The position numbers and the translations under genes were made by a program. Shown piece after piece: positions 11,746-21,076 of a stretch of DNA of 64,000 nucleotides; the first letter of the stretch is position 1, and the number at the start of each line of letters is the position of its first letter. Source of the stretch: Calamus simplicifolius (lineage: Eukaryota; Streptophyta; Magnoliopsida; Arecales; Arecaceae); the NCBI GenBank assembly GCA_900491605.1, contig UESW01001799.1, positions 114,504 through 178,503 of the forward strand, read 5' to 3'. The notes beneath the pieces are model-generated. The model did no database searches and was not told the DNA's origin. It saw only the letters and a program-made list of their open reading frames with translations.

Positions 11746-12093
11746 TGTTGACCCAATTATTGATTTTGATGATTAATAAAAGACTTGAGTATATTCATTT
11801 GTTTCTAATAGATTTAACAAGTATTTCAGGATTAAAAATGTTTGATCAATCAAAATGGATAAAGAAATATGTTATGAATCAATGTTTTAAAAGAAACTTT
11901 CAAAGTTCAGAGCCTGGAGTCGACACCCAACTAGTCAGGAGCCAACCCCAAGGCGTATCAGAAGGTTTCTGAGATTTTGGCACGGCCTGGAGTCGACACC
12001 CAAGGTTTCGGAGCCGACTCCAATCTGAGATACAGAGAAGTGCATTCTGTTTCAGTTTCTAGAGCCAACACCTAGAATTCGGGAGCCGATACC
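11746..12093 (+). mobile_element. 5' end of a SIRE-type LTR in plus orientation (fragment)
   Basis: TGTTGACCCAATTATTGATT at 11746 matches, on the opposite strand, the start of the LTR at 27467 (TGTTGACCCAATTGATAATT). The following 160 bases are also related (TTTTGATGATTAA, GTATTTCAG). As in that LTR, a palindrome array begins about 160 bases from the terminus. No TATA box, U5 or PBS follows on this strand, so only the U3 start is present. Confidence 0.7.
11909..12085. repeat. GAGTCGACTC-type palindrome array, left part
   Basis: About six degenerate copies of GAGYCGACWC (gagtcgacac, gagccgactc, gagccaacac) with spacers of 15-25 bases. This is the same array as 13036-13450, interrupted by the element at 12094-13035. 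Confidence 0.75.
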
Positions 12094-13035
12094 TGAGATA
12101 TTTTTAACCCGAACCCGAACCCGAAGGATCCGGATTGAACCCAGACCGATTTGCAACTTGGGCCGGGTTAGGGTTCCAGTCAACCCGAACCTGAGAAAAT
12201 CCGAACCCGCAAGCCACAAGCAGCAGGCCCACTGGTGTGTGGAAGTGATGATTCTTGGTATGAACATTCCACTAGAACCTTCGTTACCTATTAAATAAGC
12301 AATATACCTTTAACCATTGCATTTTATCATGTAATATTAGTGGGCCAAACTAGTATCTTTATTTTTTTTAATTATCTTCTTTGAAACATTTGTAACTTCT
12401 AATATGAAGTTTGCCAAAATTTTATGAAAGCATCTGGAAAGAGGTGATGAGCAGAAAACTAAAACATCTGGGAAAGGGGTGATGAGTAAAAAATCAGAGA
12501 GCTTTGGATGGCGAATGCAGTCTCGCTACTTCAAAAAGATTTCTCATACCAGACTTATGTGGTCTTCTAACTGGCTCTTTATATCGTCTCAATATTTTCT
12601 GTTTTCGAAGGATAAAGGTGACTTCATCAATGCATATGGTGGCTATTAAATGTTATGCAACATTTGGATTACTTTGGATATGTTTTGGTTTAAGAATGTA
12701 CTTTTTTTTGTTTAGTCTTATGTAAAAGATATATTTTTAGACATGTAATTTGAAATATGAAGCTTGTTTGTTTCAAACTTCAGCTTGTTTGTACAATTAA
12801 AGCTTATGTGTTTCAAGCTTTAGCTTATTTGTGCAATGTTAAGCTTGTTTGTTTAGATTATCATTTTTTTTTCTATCAACCCGAATTTCAACCCGATACT
12901 CAACCCGAACCCAATTTTTAAAAATAGGGTTAGGGTTGAGGTTTTACAAATAGGGTTAGGGTTGACATTTTACAAATAGGGTTAGGGTTAGGGTTCAGAA
13001 AAACCCGAGTTTCATGAGCCCGAGTTGCATCCCTA
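12094..13035. mobile_element. non-autonomous hAT-like element nested in the palindrome array
   Basis: The right end reads TAGGGATGCAACTCGGG on the minus strand, a typical plant hAT terminus. Subterminal ACCCGA/GGGTT repeats lie at both ends (12106-12200 and 12880-13020). The left terminus TGAGAT is a decayed match. Flanks are CCGATACC (12086-12093) and CCGACACC (13036-13043), an 8-base duplication with one mismatch, but the target is itself repetitive. The interior has no transposase ORF and contains 40-base tandem repeats around AAGCTTGTTTGTTTC at 12755-12860. Confidence 0.6.
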
Positions 13036-13450
13036 CCGACACCTGAGTTTCTGGAGCCGACTCTAACCTAAGAACAGAGAGCGTGTTTTATGAACTTTTC
13101 TGGAGCCGACACTTACAGTTTTCGGAGCCGACTCCCGAAAGCGACGAGCCGACATTTACCTTTCTCGAGCCGACTCCCCAACAACTTTTTCTTTACTATT
13201 TTTGAACATCCGACTTGGAGCCGACACCTGAAAAGTTGGAACCGACTCNACTCTGCCCTAGATAAATCAACTTGGGACCACTTCGAGTCGGCTCGCGCAA
13301 ACCCAAGTGTCGACTCGGCACAGTCACAGAAAGGCCATCCCGACTTGGAGTCGACTCGCGCCGAAGAGGGGTCGACCCGAGAGTTTCAGTCGAAACCAGG
13401 AGTCGACTCCGATACGCACCGAGTCGGCTCCGAGACCATTTCAGAAAAAA
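13036..13450. repeat. GAGTCGACTC-type palindrome array downstream of copia element 1 pol
   Basis: About 14 degenerate copies (gagccgactc, gagtcgactc, gagtcggctc) in 400 bases. Long open frames on both strands here (13090-13455, 13196-13498) are a by-product of the stop-poor GC-rich motif, not genes. Confidence 0.8.
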
Positions 13451-13572
13451 CATGAAATTTCTGAAATGAGTCCGGAATTTGATCATTTGATAAATCATTG
13501 ATTGAGATCAATTGATATGAATTCTAGATAAGATTTCCTGAAAGAATCTTAGATAAAATTTCCTTAGGGGTT

Positions 13573-15060
13573 TCAAAATCTATTCAAAGGATCACAAATC
13601 CCTAATTCTCCTCTAAGATAACAAAATCTTTCTTCGCTTAAAGGTTTTGTAAAATGTCAGCTAATTGTTCTTCAGTGTTAACATAATCAAGACAAATTTC
13701 ATTCATTAGCTACATGTTCTCTTATAAAATGATATCTAATTTCTATGTGTTTTGTCCTTGAATGTTGAATTGGATTTTTAGTTAAATTGATTGCGCTTGT
13801 ATTATCACATTTTATGGGTGTCTTATTAAGTGTGATACCATAGTCTTCAAGTTGTCGCTTAATCCATAGGATTTGCGCACAGCAACTTCCAGCTGCTACA
13901 TATTCAGCTTCAGTAGTTGATAATGCAACTGAATTTTGCTTTTTGCTAAACCATGTGATTAAGTTACTTCCTAAGAATTGGCATGCACCACTTGTGCTTT
14001 TTCTATCTAATTTACATCCAGCATAATCAGAATCTGAATATGCAATTAGATTTAATGTGGAGTCTCTAGAATACCATAAACCTACATTTTTTGTTCCACT
14101 TACATATCTTAGTATTCTTTTAACAGCTATTAAATGTGATTCTTTAGGTTCAGATTGAAATCTAGCACATAAACATACTGCAAACATATATCTGGTCTAC
14201 TTGCTGTTAAATAAAGAAGGGATCCGATTATACCTCGATAATACTTTTGATCAACCTTCTTACCTTCTTCATCTTTGTCCAGCTTGCATGAAGGACTCAT
14301 TGGTGTTCCGAGGGGTTTCATTGATTCCATACCAAACTTTTTGAGTAGTTCTCTTGTGTATTTTGTTTGGTTGATGAAGATTCCCTCTTTGCTTTGTTTG
14401 ATTGGAGTCCAAGGAAGAAGTTGAGTTCTCCCATCATGCTCATCTCGAATTCTCCCTGCATTAACTTTGCAAATTCTTGACAAAGAGAATCGTTAGTAGC
14501 ACCAAAAATAATGTCATCTACGTATATTTGTACTACAAGTAAATCTTTACTTTTTCTTTTCAAAAATAAGTTTTATCAACATTTCCTCTTGTAAAATCAT
14601 TTTCTATTAAAATTTACTTAACCTATCATACCAAGCTCTAGGTGCTTGTTTCAAACCATATAAAGCTTTGTGCAATTTAAAAACGTGATTTGAAAATTCG
14701 TGATCTTCAAAACCTGGTGGTTGTTCTACATAAACTTCTTCATTTATAAATCCATTTAAAAATGCGCTTTTAACATCCATTTGAAATAAGTTAAAATTCA
14801 TATGACATGCAAATGCAAGTAAAAGTCTAATGGCTTCTAATCTAGCTACTGGTGCAAAGGTTTCATCAAAATCAATACCTTCCTCTTGATTATATCCTTT
14901 AGCAACCAATCTAGCTTTGTTTCTAATTACTATGCCATTTTCATCTAGTTTATTTCTAAAAACCCATTTTGATCCTATTACTGAATGATTTTTAGGTCTT
15001 TCAACTAAAGTCCAAACATTATTTCTAGTAAATTGATTTAAGTTCTTCTTGCATTGCTAA
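13573..15060 (-). pseudogene. copia element 1 reverse transcriptase and RNase H
   Basis: RT motifs in order: WVFRNKLDENG near 14940, FQMDVKSAFLNGFINEEVYV near 14750, and the catalytic YVDDIIFGATND near 14510. RNase H: GLWYSRDSTLNLIAYSDSDYAG, STTEAEYVAAGSC and the C-terminal KTPIKCDNTSAINLTKNP near 13800. The frame is broken after TASRPDI (near 14190, a two-base loss relative to element 2), near 14390, and near 14575. These would copy element RNA into DNA if intact. Confidence 0.85.
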
Positions 15061-15487
15061 CATCCAATTATTATCTTTTTCAGCTTCTTCAATAGTTTTA
15101 GGTTCAATTTGTGATACAAATGCAAGATGATTACTAATATTTCTCATATATGATCTAGTTCTTATTCCTTGAGATGGATCACCTATAATCAATTCCTTAG
15201 GATGACTATAGCATATCTCCAGTCTCTTGGAAGATCTACATCATTATGATCAATATTAACATCATCATCCTTATGTGAATCATCATCTTTAGCTTCTTGT
15301 TCATGATCAGAAGATACTTCAATATTAAGTTTTTCAAGATCTTTTTCAATTATGTTTGTATCTTCCTCATCATCAATCTTTTCAGAACTAGATGCTAAAG
15401 ACTCATCGAAAACTATATGAATGGATTCTTCAACTACTAAGGTTTTCTTGTTAAATACTCTATAAGCTTTACTAGTTGTTGAATATC

Positions 15488-16270
15488 CTAAAAAATTCCT
15501 TCATCAGATTTAGCATCAAATTTTCCTAAGTTGTTTTTACCATTATTATGAATGAAACATTTACATCCAAATGCATGAAAGTATTTTATATTGGGTTTTC
15601 TTTCATTCCATAATTCATAAGGTGTTTTCTTTAAGATTGGTCTTATTAGGGCTCTATTTAAGATGTAACATGCTGTGTTAATAGCTTCCGCCCAAAAGTA
15701 CTTTGGTAAGTTACTTTCACATAGCATGGTACGGGCCATGTCTTCTAGAGTCCTATTTTTCCTTTCAACTACACCATTTTGCTGTGGAGTCCTAGGGGCT
15801 GAAAAATTATGATTAATTCCATTTTCAGTGCAGAAACTTTCAAATAAGTGATTTTCAAATTCAGTTCCATGATCACTTCTTAGAGATACTATGGTAGTGT
15901 TTTTCTCATTTGTGACTTTCTTGAAGAATTTCAGGAATATCGAGAAAGTCTCATCTTTGTGAGCTAAAAACATTACCCAAGTATATCTAGAATAATCATC
16001 TACAATCACTAGACCATATTTCTTTCCTCCTAGACTTGTGGTTCTAGTTGGTCCAAAAAGGTCCATGTGAAGTAGCTCTAAGTGGCCTAGAAGTTGAAAC
16101 AATTTTTAGATTTGAAAGAACTTCTGTTTGTTTTCCAAATTGACATGCATCACATATTTTGTTGTTTTCAAAATCTAGTTTAGGTAACCTTTAACTAAAT
16201 CCATTTTAATTAATTTTGAAATAAGGTGTGTGCTTGCATGACCTAATCTACGATGCCACAACCAACTAAT
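15488..16270 (-). pseudogene. copia element 1 integrase
   Basis: The GAG-pre-integrase segment (WLWHRRLGHASTHLI) lies near 16200-16260. It is followed by the catalytic core: VIVDDYSRYTWV (first D), SDHGTEFEN (second D), and QQNGVVERKNRTLEDMAR (E). The longest open part is 15488-16102, 204 residues. A frame break near 16105-16190 separates it from the protease part. It would insert the cDNA into the host genome. Confidence 0.85.
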
Positions 16271-16395
16271 TTCATTTATGTTAGCATTGTCAGCAATTAA
16301 GCAATGATCACTCAAAGATAATTTTTCTAGATCAACCAAGTAAACATTGCCATGTCTATAACCAGTAAATACAATGCTATCATCAATAGAATTAG

Positions 16396-16710
16396 TTACA
16401 GTGCATAAGAAGATTTAAATGAAACATTAAAGTTTTTATCACATAATTGGCTTATACTAATTAGATTATGCTTCAAACCATCAACATAAAGTACATTATC
16501 AATAAATGTAGATGGAGTTATACGAACTTTACCAAGGCCCATAATTTGACCTTTACCGTTATCGCCAAACGTAACAACTCCACCTTTCTTTTCTTCTAGG
16601 GTGATGAATTCATCTTTGTCACCCGTCATATGTCTTGAGCAGCCACTATCAAGGTACCACTTTTTCTTTGATCTTTTGGCTACAAGACATTCCTGCAACA
16701 TAATTTAAAC
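16396..16710 (-). pseudogene. copia element 1 protease
   Basis: KKWYLDSGCSRHMTGDKDEF carries the aspartic protease DSG active site, followed by FGDNGKGQIMGLGKVRI. 101 open residues. The downstream frame is lost near 16400, where element 2 continues into the GAG-pre-integrase segment. Confidence 0.8.
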
Positions 16711-17256
16711 TTTATGTTTAGGTACCCAAGCTTTCTTGGGTCCTTCATGGTTAGTAGCAATAAAAATTGTTCCTTTCGGAACCCAATTTTCTTTCCTTTA
16801 GTGTTTAATTTTTGTTATTACTTATTGTTTTGCATTCAAAGATTTATGTCCTTTTTGATTACATTTAAAACAAGTAATATTACTTTGGTTAGCTTTTACA
16901 AAAATATTTTTAATGATTTTTGTTTTCTTAATGTGTTATACCCTAAACCTGCTTTGTCAAAAACTGCTTTTTGACTATCTAAAATCATATTTAGTTTAGT
17001 TGAGCTTAGAGTAAATTTCTCAACAATGTCTTTATACTTTTTAACATCTTTCTTAAGAGAGTCTTTTCTTTAATTGCTTTCTTTATCTAAAGCTAAAGTT
17101 TCTAATTGATCTTTTAAATCTTTTTTAAGTTTCAGATTTAATCTTTCTTGATTAAATTTAAGTTTTCATTAGTTAAGTTAACTTCTAAAGCTAATTCATT
17201 TTTACTTTTAGCTGTTTCATTTTTCAAAATTTCTTTTTCAAATTTAAAATCAATCA

Positions 17257-18401
17257 TCAATTCATTAAAGCTTCAAACATTTCATCAAATGTAAATTCAT
17301 CATCGGGGGTTTCGGTACTTACCTCTTCGTTGTCGTCGTCGTTGGCCATGAAGCAAACATTTGCAACTTCTTTTTGTTCTTCTTCTTCGGAAGAAGACTC
17401 TTCACTGTCAGTCCAAGTTGCCATGTAGGCCTTTTTCTTTTTCTTGTAGGCCTTCTTAAGTAAAGGACAGTCATATCTAAAATGCCCTGGCTTTTTACAT
17501 TCATAACATACTAAGGGCTCTTTCTCTTTGTCCTTTTCCTTTTTCTTATCCTTTTCTTTTTCTCCTTCCATTTTTCCAAATCTCTTTTGTGGAAGGGCCT
17601 CCTTCTTTGCATAAACTTCTTGAATTTCCTTGCAAGGAGGGCTGTCTCATCATCATCATCCTCTTCATCATCGCTGCTGCTTACTTCCTTTTGCAGCTTT
17701 GAGGGCGATGGTCTTCTTCTTTCTTGACTCATCCTCATTGACATGTTGTTTAACTTGAAGCTCATGAGTCATTAGCGAACCAAGAAGCTCTTCCAATGGT
17801 AGGATGTTCAGATCTTTGGCTTCTTGTATGGCTGTCACCTTGGCTTCCCAAGTCCTTGGAAGTGACCTAAGAATTTTGCGAACAAGCTCAGAGTTAGTAT
17901 AAACTTTTCCAAGACTTTTCAAACCATTCACAATATCAGTGAATCTAGTGAACATGCATGTGATGGTTTCATTTTGTTCCATGTAAATAATTCATATTTA
18001 TGAACCAAAATATTTATCTTTGATTCTTTTACTTGGTTTGTTCCTTCATGTGTTATTTCCAACCTATCCCAAATTTCTTTTGCGGAATTACATGTTGAGA
18101 TTCGGTTGAATTCATTAGATCTAAGGAACAATACAAAATATTAATGGCTTTAGCATTTAAGTTGTGCCATTCTCCTATCATTATCATTCCAATCCCTTTC
18201 GGGCTTAGGAACAATAGTGCCATCAATAACGTGTGTGGGTGTACTAGGTCCATTCATTATTACTCCCCACAATTCATAGTCAGAAGCTTGAATGAATATT
18301 CTCATTCTAGCTTTCCAATATGAATAGTTGGTTCCATTAAATAAAGGAGGTCTATTCGTAGAATGACCTTCAGCAAAACATGAACCACTTTGTGTTGCCA
18401 T
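17257..18401 (-). pseudogene. copia element 1 gag with CCHC zinc knuckle
   Basis: ATG at 18401 (MATQSGSCFAEGHSTNRPPL, then FNGTNYSYWKARM). The middle part is FTDIVNGLKSLGKVYTNSEL. The zinc knuckle CYECKKPGHFRYDC lies at about 17465-17512, preceded by a Lys/Glu-rich stretch and followed by KKKKKAYMATW and an acidic tail. Frame changes near 18150, 17990, 17690 and 17540. Gag would form the virus-like particle and bind RNA through the knuckle. Confidence 0.85.
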
Positions 18402-18449
18402 AAGGATCTTTAGCCCTTGATCGTGAGATCAAATTCTAAATGAGCACTT

Positions 18450-18461
18450 GCTCTGATACCA
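18450..18461 (-). promoter_or_regulatory. primer-binding site, copia element 1
   Basis: The minus strand reads TGGTATCAGAGC, complementary to the 3' end of initiator tRNA-Met. It is two bases after the LTR end (CCAACA). Confidence 0.9.
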
Positions 18462-18683
18462 ATTGTTGGCCCAGATGGCAACCCAAGAGGGGGGGGGTGA
18501 ATTGGGTTCTTAAAAATTTAAGACTTTTTAAATGTTTTAAAATTAACTCAAGATGTGCAAGTGAGAGAAATTAACTAATAAGCAATGCACAACAAAATAT
18601 AGAGAGATAGAGAGAGAGAAATGAGCACGGCAAACACAAGATAATTTTATAGTGGTTCGGTGCAACCAACACCTACGTCCACT

Positions 18684-18700
18684 CCCAAGATTCACTTGGG
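18684..18700. repeat. conserved hairpin in LTR R/U5 (central LTR)
   Basis: CCCAAG, loop ATTCA, CTTGGG. The perfect 6-bp stem and the about 60 bases around it are the same in the LTR of element 2. Confidence 0.6.
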
Positions 18701-18729
18701 TCCACACTATAATCTCTCTAGATTACAGC

Positions 18730-18870
18730 CGAGTTGTTTTCCAAGCTCACAACTCAAACTTGTTGTTTTCCGGGATCACAACGAACCCAGCCGGTTTTAC
18801 ACGGGCTTACCAGCACAAAACCCTACACGTTGTTTTTCACGGGCTCACAACTAACCCAACACAAGCACTC
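18730..18870. repeat. short tandem repeats in R/U5 of the central LTR
   Basis: Three to four imperfect repeats of about 40 bases around TTGTTTTCCGGGCTCACAAC, each containing CACAACNAACCCAG or a variant. A shorter version is present at 26290-26400. Confidence 0.55.
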
Positions 18871-19353
18871 CAAGCTTGCAACGAGGTATAACAACCTCCA
18901 CTGATTCAATCCACTGATTGAATCAGCAACAAAAAATAAAAGAGTTTAATAAGAAAGCTCCCCTTGAGCAAATATACAAAAAGTAAAAATGAGTTTAGAA
19001 AAGCCTGATATATTGCAGATGGAGTGGCTTGGCTTTCTTTTTCTTCTCTTTAACTCCTCTTGAAGTGTTGAATCAGGCCTCAGCAGATTCTTGACCGTTT
19101 GAAGCTTTGGAGTTGAGATGAAGCTTTTTTCCTTCTTTTGAAAATCCTTCGATTTGATCTTTGAAAGCTTTGGATTTTCTTTTAACTCTTGTGGATTGAT
19201 AGATCTGGAGCAGACGAAACTTTCTCTTGATTTCACTCCTTTTGAATCACTCTTCTTTGACTAAGATTTTTCCAATAAGCTCTGTTTTTCCCTCTTTTGA
19301 AAGATATTCTTTTCTCTCTTTTTGATTTTCTCTTTGATTTGAAAAGAGCTCCT

Positions 19354-19363
19354 CTATTTATAG
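19354..19363 (-). promoter_or_regulatory. TATA box of the central LTR
   Basis: The minus strand reads CTATAAATAG. It lies between the palindrome array (U3) and the leader, about 890 bases before the LTR end, so transcription of element 1 would start just downstream. Confidence 0.65.
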
Positions 19364-19464
19364 ATTCTGCAAAAATATATCCGTTAGAGACAAGAAAAAT
19401 AGCCGTTATTTAAAAATCTTACCGTTGGAGCTGATGTGTCATCGTGAAAAATCGCGCCCAGATT

Positions 19465-19780
19465 TGCTGGAGTCGACTCATGCTTTTCCCGAGTCGGCTC
19501 GAGCTCGATTACCAAAAATAGAAATGTTTAAAAAGGTTAGGGGTCGACTCGCAAAAAAGTGTCGACTCCTGAAAGTCGGGAGTCGACTCGAGAAAGACTT
19601 GGGGTCGACTCGCGAAGTGCTCAGAAAAACACTCTTCTGGTGTCTGAGCGGAGTCGACTCGCACAGTCCAGGAGTCGGCTCGACAGAATCAGGGGTCGAC
19701 TCGAAATTTCAGGGTCGACTCGAGACAGATGCAATTTCTGTACACTGGAGTCGACTCTGAAACTCAGGAGTCGGCTCCGG
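19465..19780. repeat. GAGTCGACTC palindrome array in U3 of the central LTR
   Basis: About 12 copies of GAGTCGACTC or GAGTCGGCTC in about 310 bases, mean spacing near 27 bases, about 100 bases upstream of the TATA box. The spacers are mostly unrelated to each other. Confidence 0.85.
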
Positions 19781-20037
19781 AACGTATCAAAAATCAGAAA
19801 CTTTTCTGATTGACATTAAAATCGTTCCAGATTCATTTTAATTCAATGTTTTGACTTGAATCAATAAAATTGACATTAAGAATTGATTCAAGAACTAATC
19901 CAAAAACTCATTGATTAAAACATAAATTATAAATTTCTTTTTGAAAGTTTGAATATTGAGCTTAAAGTTCACTTTCAAAATTGTTTAAAGTTTAAACTTG
20001 AGCATTCATTGATTGTTCAAAATAATTTGTTGCTCAT

Positions 20038-20584
20038 TTAAATAAACTCATTACATCCTTTAATAAACTCAATGGTTTTAGTAATCATCAAAATCAAAAG
20101 GATTGGATCATATAATTTTTCTATAATCTTCCAACATGTCAATGCTCCACTTCTATCCTCATGTTGATATTCCATTAATCCGATAGTGGGCATTTCTAAT
20201 AGGTTTCCAAGAATCTCCGAGGTAATTGTCACTCTTGTTCCTCTTACTATGCTATTAATCCACCTTCTCCTCTGCTTAATCCATTGTAAAACTCTCTTAC
20301 TAAGCAGGATAAGTGGGTATATCAAGTGAGCAAATTTTTTCCCATCCCATTTCCTTCAAATTTCTTCCAATAGAGAACCCTTCCGATTCAAATAAATCAA
20401 AGTTCACTTTTCTCCCAGTGGTAATGGTCTTACCGGCTAAATGGTCAACCTTTGGTGAAGATGGTGAAGGAGGGGAATCCTCTTGAGTGGCCGAAGAGGA
20501 AGAAGGCGAGGGTTGCCTCCGAACAGTGCGTCTCTTCGTTGGAACGGATGCTCCACCGACGAATCCGCGCCTCTTAGGTGCCAT
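20038..20584 (-). pseudogene. third ORF downstream of copia pol (putative plant transposon protein domain)
   Basis: ATG at 20584, MAPKRRGFVGGASVPTKRR, a basic start then a Ser/Pro-rich linker (PSPSSSSATQEDSPPSPSSP). A conserved part follows: TGRKVNFDLFESEGFSIG, MGWEKICSLD, and in a second frame VRGTRVTITSEILGNLLEMP. The reading frame changes near 20305 and again near 20240, so the present copy is interrupted. The conserved part resembles the 'putative plant transposon protein' domain found in plant retrotransposon ORFs. No transmembrane segment is visible, so I do not call it env. Confidence 0.65.
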
Positions 20585-20689
20585 TGAGAAGATTGGAAGA
20601 TTAATCAAGGGTTTTGAGTAGATTTGGGGAAGTTGGAAAAGCTTTGGAGTTCTTTGGATAGGTTTAGGAGACGAATGGAATGATTGGGG

Positions 20690-20886
20690 TCGACTCCGCC
20701 TTTTTATTTTTGACCTAGCTCGACTTAGAGTCGACTCCCGAAAACTGGGTGTCGGCTCCGAACCAGAAAATCTGTCAGCGCTCGTATTAGAGTCGGCTCC
20801 ACAAAAGCCAGAGTCGGCTCTAATCACTTAGACAGAACATCAAAAACTCAGGTGTCGACTCCACAAACTGTCAGAGTCGACTCTAA
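20690..20886. repeat. GAGTCGACTC palindrome array between pol and ORF3
   Basis: About seven copies (gagtcgactc, gagtcggctc, gtgtcgactc) ending about 110 bases before the ORF3 ATG. On the minus strand the T-box-like CAAAAATAAAAAGG lies at the downstream edge of the array (about 20700-20713). Confidence 0.8.
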
Positions 20887-21076
20887 CAGTTCAGAGATAA
20901 AAAATTAAGTTTCAAGGATTTGAAACTATTCAAATTAATCATCAAATTATAGATTAAAGTTCTTTAGCAATTGGGGAAACAATGAATCAAGATCTAGATA
21001 GATTTTCTTATTGAAATATCAAGATTTTTCAAGAAATGATGAAATCTAGATAGATGTCCTTAAGAGTTTCAGAAAA

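Larger units (their letters stand above)
13451..18463 (-). mobile_element. Ty1/copia SIRE-type element 1, internal region
   Basis: Reading the minus strand from the PBS at 18450-18461: gag (ATG 18401), protease, integrase, reverse transcriptase, RNase H, stop near 13573. Domain order GAG-PR-IN-RT-RH is copia. Gag start and LTR style fit the SIRE/Maximus lineage. It is closely similar over its length to element 2 (21077-26018), differing by scattered substitutions and different indels. The third ORF found in element 2 is absent. Many frameshifts make it non-autonomous. Confidence 0.85.
18464..20036 (-). mobile_element. central LTR shared by copia elements 1 and 2 (left border certain, right border uncertain)
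   Basis: The minus strand ends in TTGGGTTGCCATCTGGGC then CAACA at 18464, directly before the PBS. It has the same internal order as the LTR at 26019-27467: palindrome array, TATA box, T-rich leader, CCCAAG hairpin, G/C-rich AACCCAATTCACCCC end. The 5' end is not obvious. A possible start TGAGCAACAAATTATT lies at 20036, just after the third ORF, giving about 1.57 kb against 1.45 kb for the other LTR. It can act as 3' LTR of element 2 and 5' LTR of element 1. Confidence 0.65.

Noticed and set aside
11525..11776. 83-codon open frame, plus strand
   Set aside because: No recognisable domain, and it runs across the LTR start at 11746. Treated as chance.
13090..13501. Four overlapping open frames of 64-121 codons on both strands
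   Set aside because: They follow from the GC-rich, stop-poor palindrome array. The translations are low-complexity Arg/Ser/Gly strings and run in several frames at once.
19425..19813. Open frames of 111 and 84 codons in plus orientation
   Set aside because: Same array effect inside the central LTR, antisense to the element.
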